DNA from: Myxococcales bacterium | GTDB lineage: Bacteria; Myxococcota; Bradymonadia; REDH01 | Assembly: GCA_018970625.1 (NCBI GenBank) | Contig: JAGWVZ010000002.1 | Location: 1 to 27,657 of the forward strand | Reading direction: 5' to 3' | Length of the DNA stretch: 27,657 bases | Shown: positions 1 through 9,889 of the stretch, piece by piece | Layout of the letters: every line of letters begins with the position of its first letter | How positions within the stretch are numbered: position 1 is the first letter of the stretch | The notes under the pieces: model-generated | Databases searched by the model: none | What the model was told of the DNA's origin: nothing | Seen by the model: only the letters and a program-made list of their open reading frames with translations | Position numbers and translations under genes: made by a program

Positions 1-1857
1 GACCATAATCGCGCGACCATGCCACCACTCACGCGCCCGCACACGACGACTCTCATCGTCGGTCTGCGCAGAGCGTGAACCCGAGCGGCGAATCTCCTCG
101 CGAATCAGCCGACTTAATTGTTCGTTCAAGGACACCACACCCCACGGGTGGTCGCGGTGCGAACACAGAATCCGGTACTGATTCAGCGCCGAGAACGCCT
201 GCCTTAACGCGACCTCGTGCTGCGTTATCGGCGTCGCGGGTGCGGCGGATTTCCCCTCGAAAACTTCGCTATCGAACGAAGCACGCAGCGACCGCATGTG
301 CGTCATATAGTCCGCATAACCCGAGATCGCGGCCTCTTGCAGCAACGTGCCAGCCGCCAGCCGGTACACGCGCTGTTCAAGTTTCCAGCGCGGCTCCTGC
401 ACCGGTCGAGCGCCGGCCATCGGGTTCACAAAAACCACACCATCCACCGCCATCAGCGAAGTACTCGGCGTCTGGTCTGCCCAACATGCCGAGCCGCTCT
501 GAATCGAAAGTGCCAGCTGACCAATGGGTTTCTCGGCATCAAATCGATGGCTCTGCAAAAGCTCCACCGTACACTCCGCCACCGGCCGGGCAACCGGCGT
601 GTCGGCCAGCGCGCGCATCCCCAGCAACGCACGAACATCGGCGCGTGCGCCAGCCACACCAATTCCCCCGGTGCTCGTCAGCGCCGACAAACAAATATCG
701 CCCAGCACAGTACCCACATCCACGGATGACAACTGGTTGCGATCCCCCATCAACACCAGACGCGCGTCGGGCGGAATGGCATCCAGCAATTTCGCCATCA
801 ACAACGCGTCCACCATCGACGCCTCATCGACAATGACCACGTCATACGGCAGCGGGTTCAGTCGATCATGCCGAAAACGCGACGGATCGCGACGCTGCCA
901 GCCCAGCAGACGATGCAATGTCAGGCAGGGCTGCGACTCGATCGCCACACGAATTCTTCGAATCACCTCGTGGTCAGGCAGGCTATCCGGGCGGCGCATC
1001 GCCCCCTCAAGACCAGCCGACCAGTGATCCAGACCCACGCCCAGAGACTCCTTTACACGGGCCGCCGCTTTGCCGGTCGGCGCCGCCACCACCACCCGCA
1101 GCGGACGCTCACCATGATGGCCCAGGTGCAGGGCGGTAATCAGGTTGCGCACCGTGGACGTTTTTCCGGTACCGGGCCCACCCGTCAACACCAGCAACGA
1201 CGACAGAATCCCGGTTGCCACCGCGACATCCTGCGCATCAGGCTCTTTCGCCAGGTTCTGTTCCGCTGCGCTCGATAATTCCGTTGTACCGCTCTGAACA
1301 CCCGGTGACAGGGATGCTCGTAACCATGACGTCAACGAACGCAGGCCCGTTACCGACCTGTTCGGCGTCCACTCGTGACGCGTACCCGCAAGCCCAACCA
1401 GATGCGCCGCGATCTGCTGCTCGTATTGCCAGTAACGATGCACATACAGGTGCCCGTCTGACGTACACACAAAGGGACGAACCTCCGTGATTTCCGGCTG
1501 CCCGCCAGACGAAACGCACATCACCGCGGGCGAAGAGCGCACCAGCGCCAGCCATTCACGGCGCCCTTCGAGCGCCAGAATACGCAGGGCGTCAGCAGAG
1601 AGCTCCTGCAGATTCCATTCCGCCTTCAGGTCCAGCGCAGAGGGTCCCAACAGGTCCGTCCGCATACTGCCCGTGCCCGGCGCTCGCAGCGCCAGCGCCA
1701 GCGCCAGAATCACCAGCGTTCGGGTTTCACCAAACAATACCGCCAACCGCGACGCGGTCGATAAATGCGCTTCAGAGACCGCGCGTGCCTGCAACAATGG
1801 CAGCAGCTCCGCCCGCAGACGTCTCCATTCCGTCATCTGATGCATGGTGGTGTTCAT
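1..1857 (-). CDS. recD: RecD, exodeoxyribonuclease V alpha subunit (partial, C-terminus beyond window)
   Basis: RecD is the 5'-3' superfamily 1B helicase motor of the RecBCD double-strand-break repair complex. Read down from ATG at 1857, the frame stays open to base 1, giving about 619 codons. Visible motifs in order: Walker A GGPGTGKT (about residue 225), motif Ia APTGKAAARV, TLHRLLGWQ, Walker B VVIVDEASMVD, motif III GDRNQLSSVD, and WWHGRAIMV at the window edge, which matches the HGR(P/A) element before motifs V and VI in RecD. The start overlaps the recB stop by 4 bp (ATGA), so translation is probably coupled. About 225 residues precede Walker A, against about 170 in the E. coli protein, so the N-terminal RecB-contact region looks longer. 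Motifs V-VI and the C-terminus lie outside the window; nothing suggests a broken gene. Confidence 0.95.
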   Translation of the reverse strand, partial: MNTTMHQMTEWRRLRAELLPLLQARAVSEAHLSTASRLAVLFGETRTLVILALALALRAPGTGSMRTDLLGPSALDLKAEWNLQELSADALRILALEGRREWLALVRSSPAVMCVSSGGQPEITEVRPFVCTSDGHLYVHRYWQYEQQIAAHLVGLAGTRHEWTPNRSVTGLRSLTSWLRASLSPGVQSGTTELSSAAEQNLAKEPDAQDVAVATGILSSLLVLTGGPGTGKTSTVRNLITALHLGHHGERPLRVVVAAPTGKAAARVKESLGVGLDHWSAGLEGAMRRPDSLPDHEVIRRIRVAIESQPCLTLHRLLGWQRRDPSRFRHDRLNPLPYDVVIVDEASMVDALLMAKLLDAIPPDARLVLMGDRNQLSSVDVGTVLGDICLSALTSTGGIGVAGARADVRALLGMRALADTPVARPVAECTVELLQSHRFDAEKPIGQLALSIQSGSACWADQTPSTSLMAVDGVVFVNPMAGARPVQEPRWKLEQRVYRLAAGTLLQEAAISGYADYMTHMRSLRASFDSEVFEGKSAAPATPITQHEVALRQAFSALNQYRILCSHRDHPWGVVSLNEQLSRLIREEIRRSGSRSAQTDDESRRVRAREWWHGRAIMV

Positions 1858-4800
1858 GCGACCTCCTGCCGGGTTGCGCCCCGAAATGCGGTATCCAGAG
1901 CCTCAATGACGGCCTGTGATGGTCGATCATAGAACACACCGTATTCCAGTGCCGGTACGGCACCCGCAACAGGCGTTACTGCATATCGTTCATCGGTCAT
2001 TCCGCGCACAAATAAATAATACACACCGCCCATATCACGTTCGTAGTCGTAGTCTGGCAGGCGACGCTCCAGAAAACGATGCAGGGCCAGCACATACAGG
2101 TGATACTGCAGATAGTAATGATGGTGTTCCATCTCGGCACAAATCGCCGCCAGTGAATATCCGGATGGTGGAGCCGAAACCTGTGATTCCTCTGCCGACG
2201 CCGCGATAAAATTCGATTTATAATCGACAATATACCAGCGCCGCTGCCATCGAAAAACAAGGTCAATCTTACCGTTCAGAAACCCACGGAATGCACGATC
2301 CGTCGTCGCATTGCGCAGCTTGTCACGATAGCCTGACGACATACGAACATCCGGGTTCGCGCGGTCCGCCAGCACAGAGAGCCAGTCCGTCCCGACCCAG
2401 CCCGGACTACCTTCTTGGGCAGACTCCGGGTCGCCCTCCATGCCAGAGCCTGCCCGAAGAAAGAACTCCAGCTCGTCCATGCGCTCCGACATCGATAACT
2501 CACACAGCCGGGGCACACCCCGCGAAGGATCGAGCACACCAGCCGCGGTGATGGGGGTCAACGGTGTCTGCAGCACCCGGTACAAATCGTCACACACCTC
2601 GCCCGCATAATGGGATTTCTCATCCGGTGTCACCACCGTCTTCGGCCAGCGAACCCCCGCGCGGTCCATATGGTGAAGCAATAACTCCACCGCCTGATGA
2701 CGGTTTTCTCGCCACGTCACAGGGGAACGCGCCCACGCGAAGTCGGCGTCCTCAAACCAGCCGTGCAGGGCGTGACCGGCTTCAATGCCACGCATAAATC
2801 CACGAAGACCTCGCGTACCCTCATTCACAACCGACACCTCGGAAGAGAAATCCCCTGAGGATTCCCACGCATCGTCCAACGTGCCGCCCTCGACCGGCGA
2901 ATTCACCACAACGATCGTGGGCAGGTCGGCGTCCTGATCACGGCCCGGCGGCGACTCGGGCACGTCTGACGCCACTCCGGCAGCGGTCGCAGGCGTTACG
3001 TCCCCGTCGGACTCGTCCACCGCCCTGAAAGTATCTCGCTGAATTCCCGCGCGGGTGTCTCGTTGTTTCAGCCCGCTCACCAGAGAGGAATAACTCGGTT
3101 GGGTCCACAGCCGCGCGATATTCGACATCGACGACCGGGCTTTGCGGGCACCCGAGAATGGACGATCACCGAATGCGTTCTCGTTGTACCGCTGACTCTC
3201 CAGCGCACCGGTCGCCACGAGGACAGAAACGGGCCACTGTTCTTCACGGGAAGCCTGCACCATCTCCTCGCTCAGCTGCTCCCAGGCGCTCGCGTCCGTA
3301 GCCTGTTTCACGATGGGCGCCCAACGCTCCGGGAACCCGGTACAGCGCTGCAATAACCGCAGATCAGCACCCGGCTTGCTGTGACTTGTATAGGGCACCA
3401 TATACACAAGAACATTCGATTTCGCGCGGGTGAGCGCCACGTAATCCAGACGCCGGGCGTCGGCCAGCGCATCATCGCCGCTCTGTCTCACAATCGGCGC
3501 CGACACCGCCGACACACGGGAAGAGAACCCCGGATGCGTCCAGAACTCCATCTTGCGCTCGGTGCCGGCGCCGTGGCTGGCATCGGCTACACCGGGCCTG
3601 AACTCCGCGCGCGATGCCTTCTGCATCACGTGAAGTGGCAGAATCACAACCCCAAACTCCAGACCCTTGCTCTTGTGGTACGTCATCACGCGCACAGCGT
3701 TCGATTCGCGCTCCAACCGCGGCGCGACGGGGTTTTCTTCCTGACCCGACCGCGAAGCACTCCGGCTCTCCTCAAAACGGTGCACCAGCCGAAGATCGTC
3801 CAGATGCTCGCGCACGCGCAGCACTTCGAGCTGCTCCAGCAGGTGCAGATAATTCACCAGCGCACGCTCAGCGTCGTGTCGAAGTGACAGCGTCCCATGG
3901 GTGGCCGCACCTTCGACCACCTGTCGTAAAACAACCGACATGCCCTCGTTTCGCATGCGCGCCTGCAGCTCCCGAATCCGGCGAGCCACCACCTCGCGTT
4001 CGCGCGCCAGCCGCTGAAGGGGCGTCTCATCGATGGCAGGGGCGACAACCGCCGCGCCATCCTCCCACCACAGCGCGCCCAGCCGAAAGCGCATCGCCGC
4101 AGAGTCGATCCCGGTGCCGTGCAGGGCGTGCATGACCTGCAGCAGCTCGGCGCCCTCATCAGAAGCGAACAGGTCGTCATCGCTCGACGAAACCACCGGC
4201 ACGCCCTGTTGCCGCAGCAGCTCCGAAAAGCGCTTTACGTCCCGATTTCCACGACAAAGGATCGCAAGATCGCCAGCGCGCACACGTCGTTCCGACATCT
4301 GCTCATCTGTCCCTTCCTGCATGCTGCCTTGATTCAGCAGCGAGATAAGATCGCGACAGACCGCCTTCACCACGTGGTCACGCAGCCCTGTCGAAGCCCG
4401 CACGCCGACCGGAGACAGCGAACGGGTGGGCAACCACCGAAGGGTCACACCTCCATGCCCGGCCAGCGTGCTGTTCGCCGAACCGTGTGGCTTTACCTGC
4501 TGATAACGAACGCCCCGCTCCGGCTCAAACCACTCGCGATGAGAAGGCAGCGCAGCCTTCTCCGACAGCAATTCATTCAACGAGTCGATCACCGCAGCGG
4601 TTGAACGATAATTCACGTCAAAGGTGTATCGCCGCGTCGCCGGATGATTCACAGCGAACAGATACGTGCGAATATCCGCACCACGGAACGAATAAATGGC
4701 CTGTTTGGGATCACCAATCAGCAATAACGAATGGGTTTCAGGGCGAAAAATAGACGAAAATATCTGCCACTGGGCGGCGTCTGTGTCCTGAAACTCGTCA

Positions 4801-6065
4801 ATCAGGGCCACCCGGTACGTCTTCTGCAGCTGCTCCAGCAACGAAATGCCACGGGGTGACAGCAGCGTGGCAGACAGCTGCGCGACCGCTGCGTCGGTAT
4901 GAATTTTGCCATCGCGCAGCGTCATAATGGCCAGATGCGCCTGTGTTCGCCGTTTCAGAAACCCGTGCAGACGCGCGATCAGACAGTCCCACGCAAACAT
5001 CAGCGGCTCGGCAGTGTCCAGAAACGACTGCAGGCGTTGGCGCATGGCCACTGTTTTCGGCGGCGTCGTGGTCGTGAACCATGGGTTCATGCTCCCATTT
5101 TCAAGTGCCTTCCGTAAGGCCATCAACGCCCCAAACAGCGCCATCAGGCCATCCACCGATTCCTCCATCAGCGTAGGTTCGGGCGCCAGAAGAACAGGGT
5201 ACTTTGCCTGATTCTGCAGCCCATTCTTCTTATCTGAAAGCGTGGGAATCCCCTCGGCACCCACACCCTGGCCAGCCCGCCACGCCAGCCACGTCCGGTG
5301 CCACGCGACCGCGTCCTGCAAAATGGTCGACAACGCGCCATTGGTCTCCTCGACCAGCACTTCGAGCGTCTCCGGGATATTCAGCTCACCATACGCGGCC
5401 GGCATCGTAGCGGTGCCCGCGCGCGCGGCTGCCCGAATAATGACGCCCGCGTCTTTCTGCTCCAACAACCAGTCGCGCGCCGGTGAATCCGGCAGCACCA
5501 CAATGTCGGCCATCCAGTCGTTCGAAATGCGCGCCACATAACGTGACAGGTCCGTCGTGACCTCCAGGTCGAACTCCGTCCCTGCACGCAGCGCATCCTC
5601 ACGCAGCGAACGCGACGCAAACGAGTGAATCGTCATGATCGGCGCCGTGTCGATCTCCCCCAGCGCCTGCCCCAGACGCTCAATCGCCACCTGCACGCGA
5701 TCAAAATCGAGGGCCCCCTGACTCGTCAGGCTCTCCAGCATGCGCGCAAACTGCTGCTGTTCAGGCGTGCCCTGCACAGACTGCCGAGCGCGCCATACCG
5801 TCAACAATAACTCCCGGGCCTGAACAATGCCCTTGCGGATACGCAGCTTCAGCTCGGACGTGGCCGCGTTGGTGAACGTCACCACAAGCGTCTGCGAAAG
5901 CGGAATCCCCTCGGTCACCAGGCGCACAACCACGCTGACGATGTTATAGGTCTTGCCCGTTCCGGCGCTGGCCTCCACCGCCGACCAGCCCTCCACGGGA
6001 AAGGTCCACGGGTCAAATACGACGGGTGCCGCCACAGTTTCGGTCATCGTGCCTGTCGTTGTCAT
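1854..6065 (-). CDS. recB: RecB, exodeoxyribonuclease V beta subunit (UvrD-type helicase plus nuclease)
   Basis: RecB is the 3'-5' helicase and the only nuclease of RecBCD. The 1403-residue product has UvrD/Rep-family motifs in order: Walker A ASAGTGKT (residues 32-39), Walker B LIDEFQDTD (about 421), motif III GDPKQAIYSFRGAD (about 452), motif V TYHKSKGLEF (about 791) and motif VI YVALTRAKS (about 875). The C-terminal PD-(D/E)XK nuclease shows HALHGWFED (the upstream His), GKIDLVF (about 1265) and VDYKSN (about 1281), so the metal-binding Asp, Asp and Lys are present. The protein is larger than E. coli RecB (1180 residues). Much of the excess is an acidic, Ser/Pro-rich linker at about residues 1000-1070, between the helicase body and nuclease, where E. 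coli has a tether. ATG at 6065 overlaps the recC stop (ATGA), and the recB stop overlaps the recD start in the same way. Confidence 0.97.
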   Translation of the reverse strand: MTTTGTMTETVAAPVVFDPWTFPVEGWSAVEASAGTGKTYNIVSVVVRLVTEGIPLSQTLVVTFTNAATSELKLRIRKGIVQARELLLTVWRARQSVQGTPEQQQFARMLESLTSQGALDFDRVQVAIERLGQALGEIDTAPIMTIHSFASRSLREDALRAGTEFDLEVTTDLSRYVARISNDWMADIVVLPDSPARDWLLEQKDAGVIIRAAARAGTATMPAAYGELNIPETLEVLVEETNGALSTILQDAVAWHRTWLAWRAGQGVGAEGIPTLSDKKNGLQNQAKYPVLLAPEPTLMEESVDGLMALFGALMALRKALENGSMNPWFTTTTPPKTVAMRQRLQSFLDTAEPLMFAWDCLIARLHGFLKRRTQAHLAIMTLRDGKIHTDAAVAQLSATLLSPRGISLLEQLQKTYRVALIDEFQDTDAAQWQIFSSIFRPETHSLLLIGDPKQAIYSFRGADIRTYLFAVNHPATRRYTFDVNYRSTAAVIDSLNELLSEKAALPSHREWFEPERGVRYQQVKPHGSANSTLAGHGGVTLRWLPTRSLSPVGVRASTGLRDHVVKAVCRDLISLLNQGSMQEGTDEQMSERRVRAGDLAILCRGNRDVKRFSELLRQQGVPVVSSSDDDLFASDEGAELLQVMHALHGTGIDSAAMRFRLGALWWEDGAAVVAPAIDETPLQRLAREREVVARRIRELQARMRNEGMSVVLRQVVEGAATHGTLSLRHDAERALVNYLHLLEQLEVLRVREHLDDLRLVHRFEESRSASRSGQEENPVAPRLERESNAVRVMTYHKSKGLEFGVVILPLHVMQKASRAEFRPGVADASHGAGTERKMEFWTHPGFSSRVSAVSAPIVRQSGDDALADARRLDYVALTRAKSNVLVYMVPYTSHSKPGADLRLLQRCTGFPERWAPIVKQATDASAWEQLSEEMVQASREEQWPVSVLVATGALESQRYNENAFGDRPFSGARKARSSMSNIARLWTQPSYSSLVSGLKQRDTRAGIQRDTFRAVDESDGDVTPATAAGVASDVPESPPGRDQDADLPTIVVVNSPVEGGTLDDAWESSGDFSSEVSVVNEGTRGLRGFMRGIEAGHALHGWFEDADFAWARSPVTWRENRHQAVELLLHHMDRAGVRWPKTVVTPDEKSHYAGEVCDDLYRVLQTPLTPITAAGVLDPSRGVPRLCELSMSERMDELEFFLRAGSGMEGDPESAQEGSPGWVGTDWLSVLADRANPDVRMSSGYRDKLRNATTDRAFRGFLNGKIDLVFRWQRRWYIVDYKSNFIAASAEESQVSAPPSGYSLAAICAEMEHHHYYLQYHLYVLALHRFLERRLPDYDYERDMGGVYYLFVRGMTDERYAVTPVAGAVPALEYGVFYDRPSQAVIEALDTAFRGATRQEVA

Positions 6066-9000
6066 GGGTTGCCTCCGTCGCCGTCGCCGTCGCCGTCATC
6101 ACCACCATCGTCCGGCACCACGGCGGTCAGGCTCCCCACAAAGGGAAACCACACGTCAATCAACCATGCGCCCAGCGTCGCGTTCAGGCGGGTCTCCTCT
6201 TCATCGCCAGCCCACGGAGAGGTGTCGCCAAACACAAATTGCCCCCAGGGCGTCAGGCGGTCGGGTACGATCCCGCCAAAGCCTTCCTCGGCCTCCCACA
6301 CACCCTGCGCGGCGTGTCGCCATTCCTGTTCCGGCGGCGCGTACCATGGCGGACCTGCGTCCCACCAACGCGCATAACACGCCGCATGCGCCACCTTGCC
6401 ATTCATGATGGCGGGCGCCTCGACCAATCCACGCTCGCTCTCGCGCATCGCGGGCAGCTCAGCGGCCACCACCGCCACATTGCCGCCTGTCGCACGACCC
6501 ACGCTGCTGAATCCATGAACGCGAAACTGCTTCGTCAGGCGATAAATGCCCAATAGCCGGCTCAACAGCACGATCGCTGTCTGCTGCGCCGTCTGACCAG
6601 CGATGTCGGGCAGTCGAAAACGAAACGTGCTCACCCTGTCCCCCAGCTTTCCGCCCGAGAACAGAATCACCTCGACCGGCCCGGTGCGCTGCGACTGAAA
6701 CAAAAGAAGATGCAGCCAGAACCGCATCCAGGAGTCCCGGAAGGTACTGCTCCGATTCACCATCAGCATGTGGTCGCCATACACCCCGTGCAGCCGCTGA
6801 CGAATCACCAGATTATCCAGGGTAAACTCCACCACCCGGCTCTCACCTGTCTGTCCGGCTGCCCATTCGCGCCGCGCGGTATCGGCCGCCTGAAACGAAC
6901 GCACGACGCCCTGAAACTGCCAGAACCCGGGATCACGAGGCGCCGTCAGAAACAGCTGCCGCACCTGCGCGAATGCCTCGGCAATGTCCGGTTCCTGCCA
7001 CTGGCTCACCCGGTCGGCACGCGCATCCAGCCAGGAGTAAATGAGCGTATCCTGCAGGTTATCGGTCTCCCACGGCACAAATTCATCATATTCGTCGTCT
7101 TCCTCGCCGATCCAGGCACCCCAGGCGCCGCTCAGCCAGGTCTTCACCGGATGACGAAGCGCCCGCACCAGCACATCGACGTCGATCACCTCAACGGGAT
7201 CGCCATTCTCTCCGCGCAATGTCCGCTCAAAAACCGACAGCGGCAGAGACTTCCCGGCCAGCTGCAGCAGGCCACACTGCCAGTCTGCGGCCTCGCAAAC
7301 AGCCGCCTCACCATCGTCAGAGACGGCAAATGGATTCGCCCACATCGGCTCGGGAAAACGCTGCCAGGCAACGCGATCCTGCTGCAACATGCGCATCGCG
7401 GTGCGCGCCATGGTGCCCGAATACGTGAACGGAGCCAAACCTGACCCACCCGAAAAGAGCTCAGGCGAGAAGGGCGTCATCGGATGATACATCACCCAAG
7501 ACGTCTCTTTCACCCGCCATAACGCCAGCGTATCCCGCAGCTCGGCGACCGGCGGTGCCACCGCCATGGCTTCGTTGCTAATCGGATCCCGGTGACTGAA
7601 AAAAAGCAGCAGGTAGTCCTGCGCCTGCAACAACGCGTCAAAAAACACACCCCGGTCATCGTCACGGGGGGAATGATGCCCCGGATAATGGCGCGTCATG
7701 TCCCACTCGGGGCGCAGGTCGCCCCGCGGAAACGTGCCATCGTCCACGCCGAGCAGACAAATCACACGGGCGCCGACCACGCGACCCGGTGCCAGCGACG
7801 CCAGGGTGATGCCGGCACGCGCCGATGGCAGATGCGGCGCCGGTGCATCCAGCATGGTCTGGACCCACGACACCAGCGCTGCACCGTCGATACGCGCGGT
7901 GTGAGCGACCCCTTTCTGCCGCGCCGCCTCCTGCCAGCGTTCGCGCAACATGTCGATCTGCCATTTACGCGTCACATCGACGGCCACCAGCCGCTCCAGA
8001 AAACCCACTTCGGCATCGGTACCACACAGGCCGCTGACCCATTCCGGAAGCGTCCGCGGGGTTTGAAGCCACAGGTGAAGGTCGCTCAGGGTGCGACAGA
8101 GCAGGTCAAAGCGGGCATGCACATCGGCAGCGCTCCCCTCGATCTGGTCCAGCGGAACCAGGCCGCGCACCAGCTCATCGACATCCCGTAACGCCACGCC
8201 CAGCGCCATGCGGTCGAGCGCCTCGTCGAGGGCATACTCACCAAACTCGCCGGCAAGAAACTGCCGCCGATGGTGAGCGTCGAAACCCCATCGAAATCCG
8301 GCACTCTCGGTCAGGTCTTTCAGATTGCTCTGGTCACTCGCCGAAAACCGGTAGCGGAGCGCCACAGGATCAAGCCGACACAACTCTTCCAGGTCAGGCG
8401 CCGAGAATCGTCCGGTCACCATTTGCAGGGCGCGAGCCATCGCCACCGCCGGCGGACTGACATCCCGAATGCTGCGCTCTGGCTGCCGCCACGGAAGGGT
8501 CACGCTGCCGCCCCGTGAACGCACCACCGGTTCCCTGAACACGGTGCGAAACAGCGGCAACGCCTCCTCCAGAACCGGAGAAAGAATCACAATATCCGAT
8601 GGTTGCAGATCAGGGCGCGCATCCAGGAGCGCCACCAGGCGGTCACGCAGCACCTCGATCTGACGCATCAGACCGTGACAACCATGCAGCTGCAGGCTGG
8701 GGCCGGCCTGCTGCCACACCAGCTCCCGGGCGTCGGGCGGCTCTCCCTCCACCACATCCAACAGCACACGCGCCGGAAAGGGCTCCTGATCATCGGCGGG
8801 AGGGCGGCGGTCAGCGATCTGCTGAACCCACTTCAGCAGCGTCAACCCATCGGCCCACGTGCGATCATCGGTGACAGGTGTCGGCCTGAACACCTCGGGA
8901 ATCTCCACACCTGTAAACCACCGCGATGTGCCATCCGTGAACGATTGATATTGCAGCTGAGCCGACCACGCGAGTCGCCCGAACAGGTCATACAGAGACC

Positions 9001-9889
9001 GACCATCAGCCTGCTTTGGCTCACGAAGATGGCGGCTGGGGCGCTCTTCCCACACCTCCAGGCCGGGCTGAAACCAGTCCACAGGCACCGACTCCGACCA
9101 TCGCTCCAGCGACCGAAGCAGCAACCGGTTGGCGAAACCCACGCCAAACACCATCACACGGGCATAGTCGCGCACCGACGTTGAACCAGACGACGGCGCC
9201 AGCACCAGACTCGCCAGGTGGGCACCACGACCCGCCCCCGCCTGCTCGGCCAGCTGATTCACACGGGTCCACAACCACCGCTGCCACTCCGGCAGCAACG
9301 GGAGCACACCGTCCAGAACGCGACTCTGATGCCCCCCCGACAGGTAAACCGCCAGCTCGGGCGCCTGATACACATACCGGTCAAACACCTGCGCCACTTC
9401 ACGCGCCAGCCCCAGCGCCTTGCGGTCCAGCAGACCCGCCGAAACCGGTTCATCCGCCGCCCTGCCCAACCCCTGTCCCGCCCGTGGCAGCCCCATGTAC
9501 ACCCGCAAGGCGTCCAGCTCCGCCACCTGTTCATCCAGACCCTGTTGCATCGCGTTGGCCACCAGCCAGGGCAACGTATCCCGGTCCCACACGGTAAACG
9601 AACGCTTGCGACCTTCGCCTTCCCGACCGCCGCGAAACGGCTCCCAGAGCTCATTCGGAAACGCAAATCGCACATTCGCCAGAATGCCCAGCTGTTGCAC
9701 GATCCGCCGCTGCAGCCATTCCAGCATCACCGGACTGCTGCAGATGACCAGCGCAGGCAAAAGCGTATCGTCCTGCTGCCACGTCGTCTGCAGCCGTGCG
9801 GCGCACACGTCCGCGAGCACCCGAAGGTCCCGATCCCGAAAAACAATCCCTTGCGGTGCTTTCACCCGTTGTTCCACCACGCTCGCCAT
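6062..9889 (-). CDS. recC: RecC, exodeoxyribonuclease V gamma subunit
   Basis: RecC is the scaffold of RecBCD. In E. coli it splits the duplex and reads Chi through inactivated helicase/nuclease folds. The call rests on position as first gene of recC-recB-recD, on size, and on conserved RecC sequence such as LLGVDDGTFPR followed by SPRDDDRGVFFDALLQAQ (about residue 740). That matches the NDGVYPR...RRDDDR.LFLEAL region of E. coli RecC. No Walker A is visible, as expected. I chose ATG at 9889 because GAGGCAGGA lies just upstream; an in-frame GTG at 9934 would add 15 residues (1290 total) without a clear ribosome binding site. The C-terminus ends in an Asp/Gly tail encoded by a short tandem hexanucleotide repeat. 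At 1275 residues it is longer than E. coli RecC (1122). Chi specificity cannot be read from the sequence. Confidence 0.93.
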   Translation of the reverse strand: MASVVEQRVKAPQGIVFRDRDLRVLADVCAARLQTTWQQDDTLLPALVICSSPVMLEWLQRRIVQQLGILANVRFAFPNELWEPFRGGREGEGRKRSFTVWDRDTLPWLVANAMQQGLDEQVAELDALRVYMGLPRAGQGLGRAADEPVSAGLLDRKALGLAREVAQVFDRYVYQAPELAVYLSGGHQSRVLDGVLPLLPEWQRWLWTRVNQLAEQAGAGRGAHLASLVLAPSSGSTSVRDYARVMVFGVGFANRLLLRSLERWSESVPVDWFQPGLEVWEERPSRHLREPKQADGRSLYDLFGRLAWSAQLQYQSFTDGTSRWFTGVEIPEVFRPTPVTDDRTWADGLTLLKWVQQIADRRPPADDQEPFPARVLLDVVEGEPPDARELVWQQAGPSLQLHGCHGLMRQIEVLRDRLVALLDARPDLQPSDIVILSPVLEEALPLFRTVFREPVVRSRGGSVTLPWRQPERSIRDVSPPAVAMARALQMVTGRFSAPDLEELCRLDPVALRYRFSASDQSNLKDLTESAGFRWGFDAHHRRQFLAGEFGEYALDEALDRMALGVALRDVDELVRGLVPLDQIEGSAADVHARFDLLCRTLSDLHLWLQTPRTLPEWVSGLCGTDAEVGFLERLVAVDVTRKWQIDMLRERWQEAARQKGVAHTARIDGAALVSWVQTMLDAPAPHLPSARAGITLASLAPGRVVGARVICLLGVDDGTFPRGDLRPEWDMTRHYPGHHSPRDDDRGVFFDALLQAQDYLLLFFSHRDPISNEAMAVAPPVAELRDTLALWRVKETSWVMYHPMTPFSPELFSGGSGLAPFTYSGTMARTAMRMLQQDRVAWQRFPEPMWANPFAVSDDGEAAVCEAADWQCGLLQLAGKSLPLSVFERTLRGENGDPVEVIDVDVLVRALRHPVKTWLSGAWGAWIGEEDDEYDEFVPWETDNLQDTLIYSWLDARADRVSQWQEPDIAEAFAQVRQLFLTAPRDPGFWQFQGVVRSFQAADTARREWAAGQTGESRVVEFTLDNLVIRQRLHGVYGDHMLMVNRSSTFRDSWMRFWLHLLLFQSQRTGPVEVILFSGGKLGDRVSTFRFRLPDIAGQTAQQTAIVLLSRLLGIYRLTKQFRVHGFSSVGRATGGNVAVVAAELPAMRESERGLVEAPAIMNGKVAHAACYARWWDAGPPWYAPPEQEWRHAAQGVWEAEEGFGGIVPDRLTPWGQFVFGDTSPWAGDEEETRLNATLGAWLIDVWFPFVGSLTAVVPDDGGDDGDGDGDGGNP
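6076..6096. repeat. Short in-frame CGTCGC hexanucleotide repeat at the recC 3' end
   Basis: About three and a half copies of a CCGTCG-type hexamer run on the + strand. In recC they encode alternating Asp and Gly near the C-terminus. The unit is six bases, so gain or loss of copies would change tail length without a frameshift and without disturbing the ATGA overlap with recB. Confidence 0.7.

Noticed and set aside
75..1840. Several + strand open frames (for example 75-836, 524-1027, 1487-1840)
   Set aside because: They are antisense to a continuous RecD frame carrying all expected helicase motifs. Their translations are Arg/Pro/Ser-rich and without domains.
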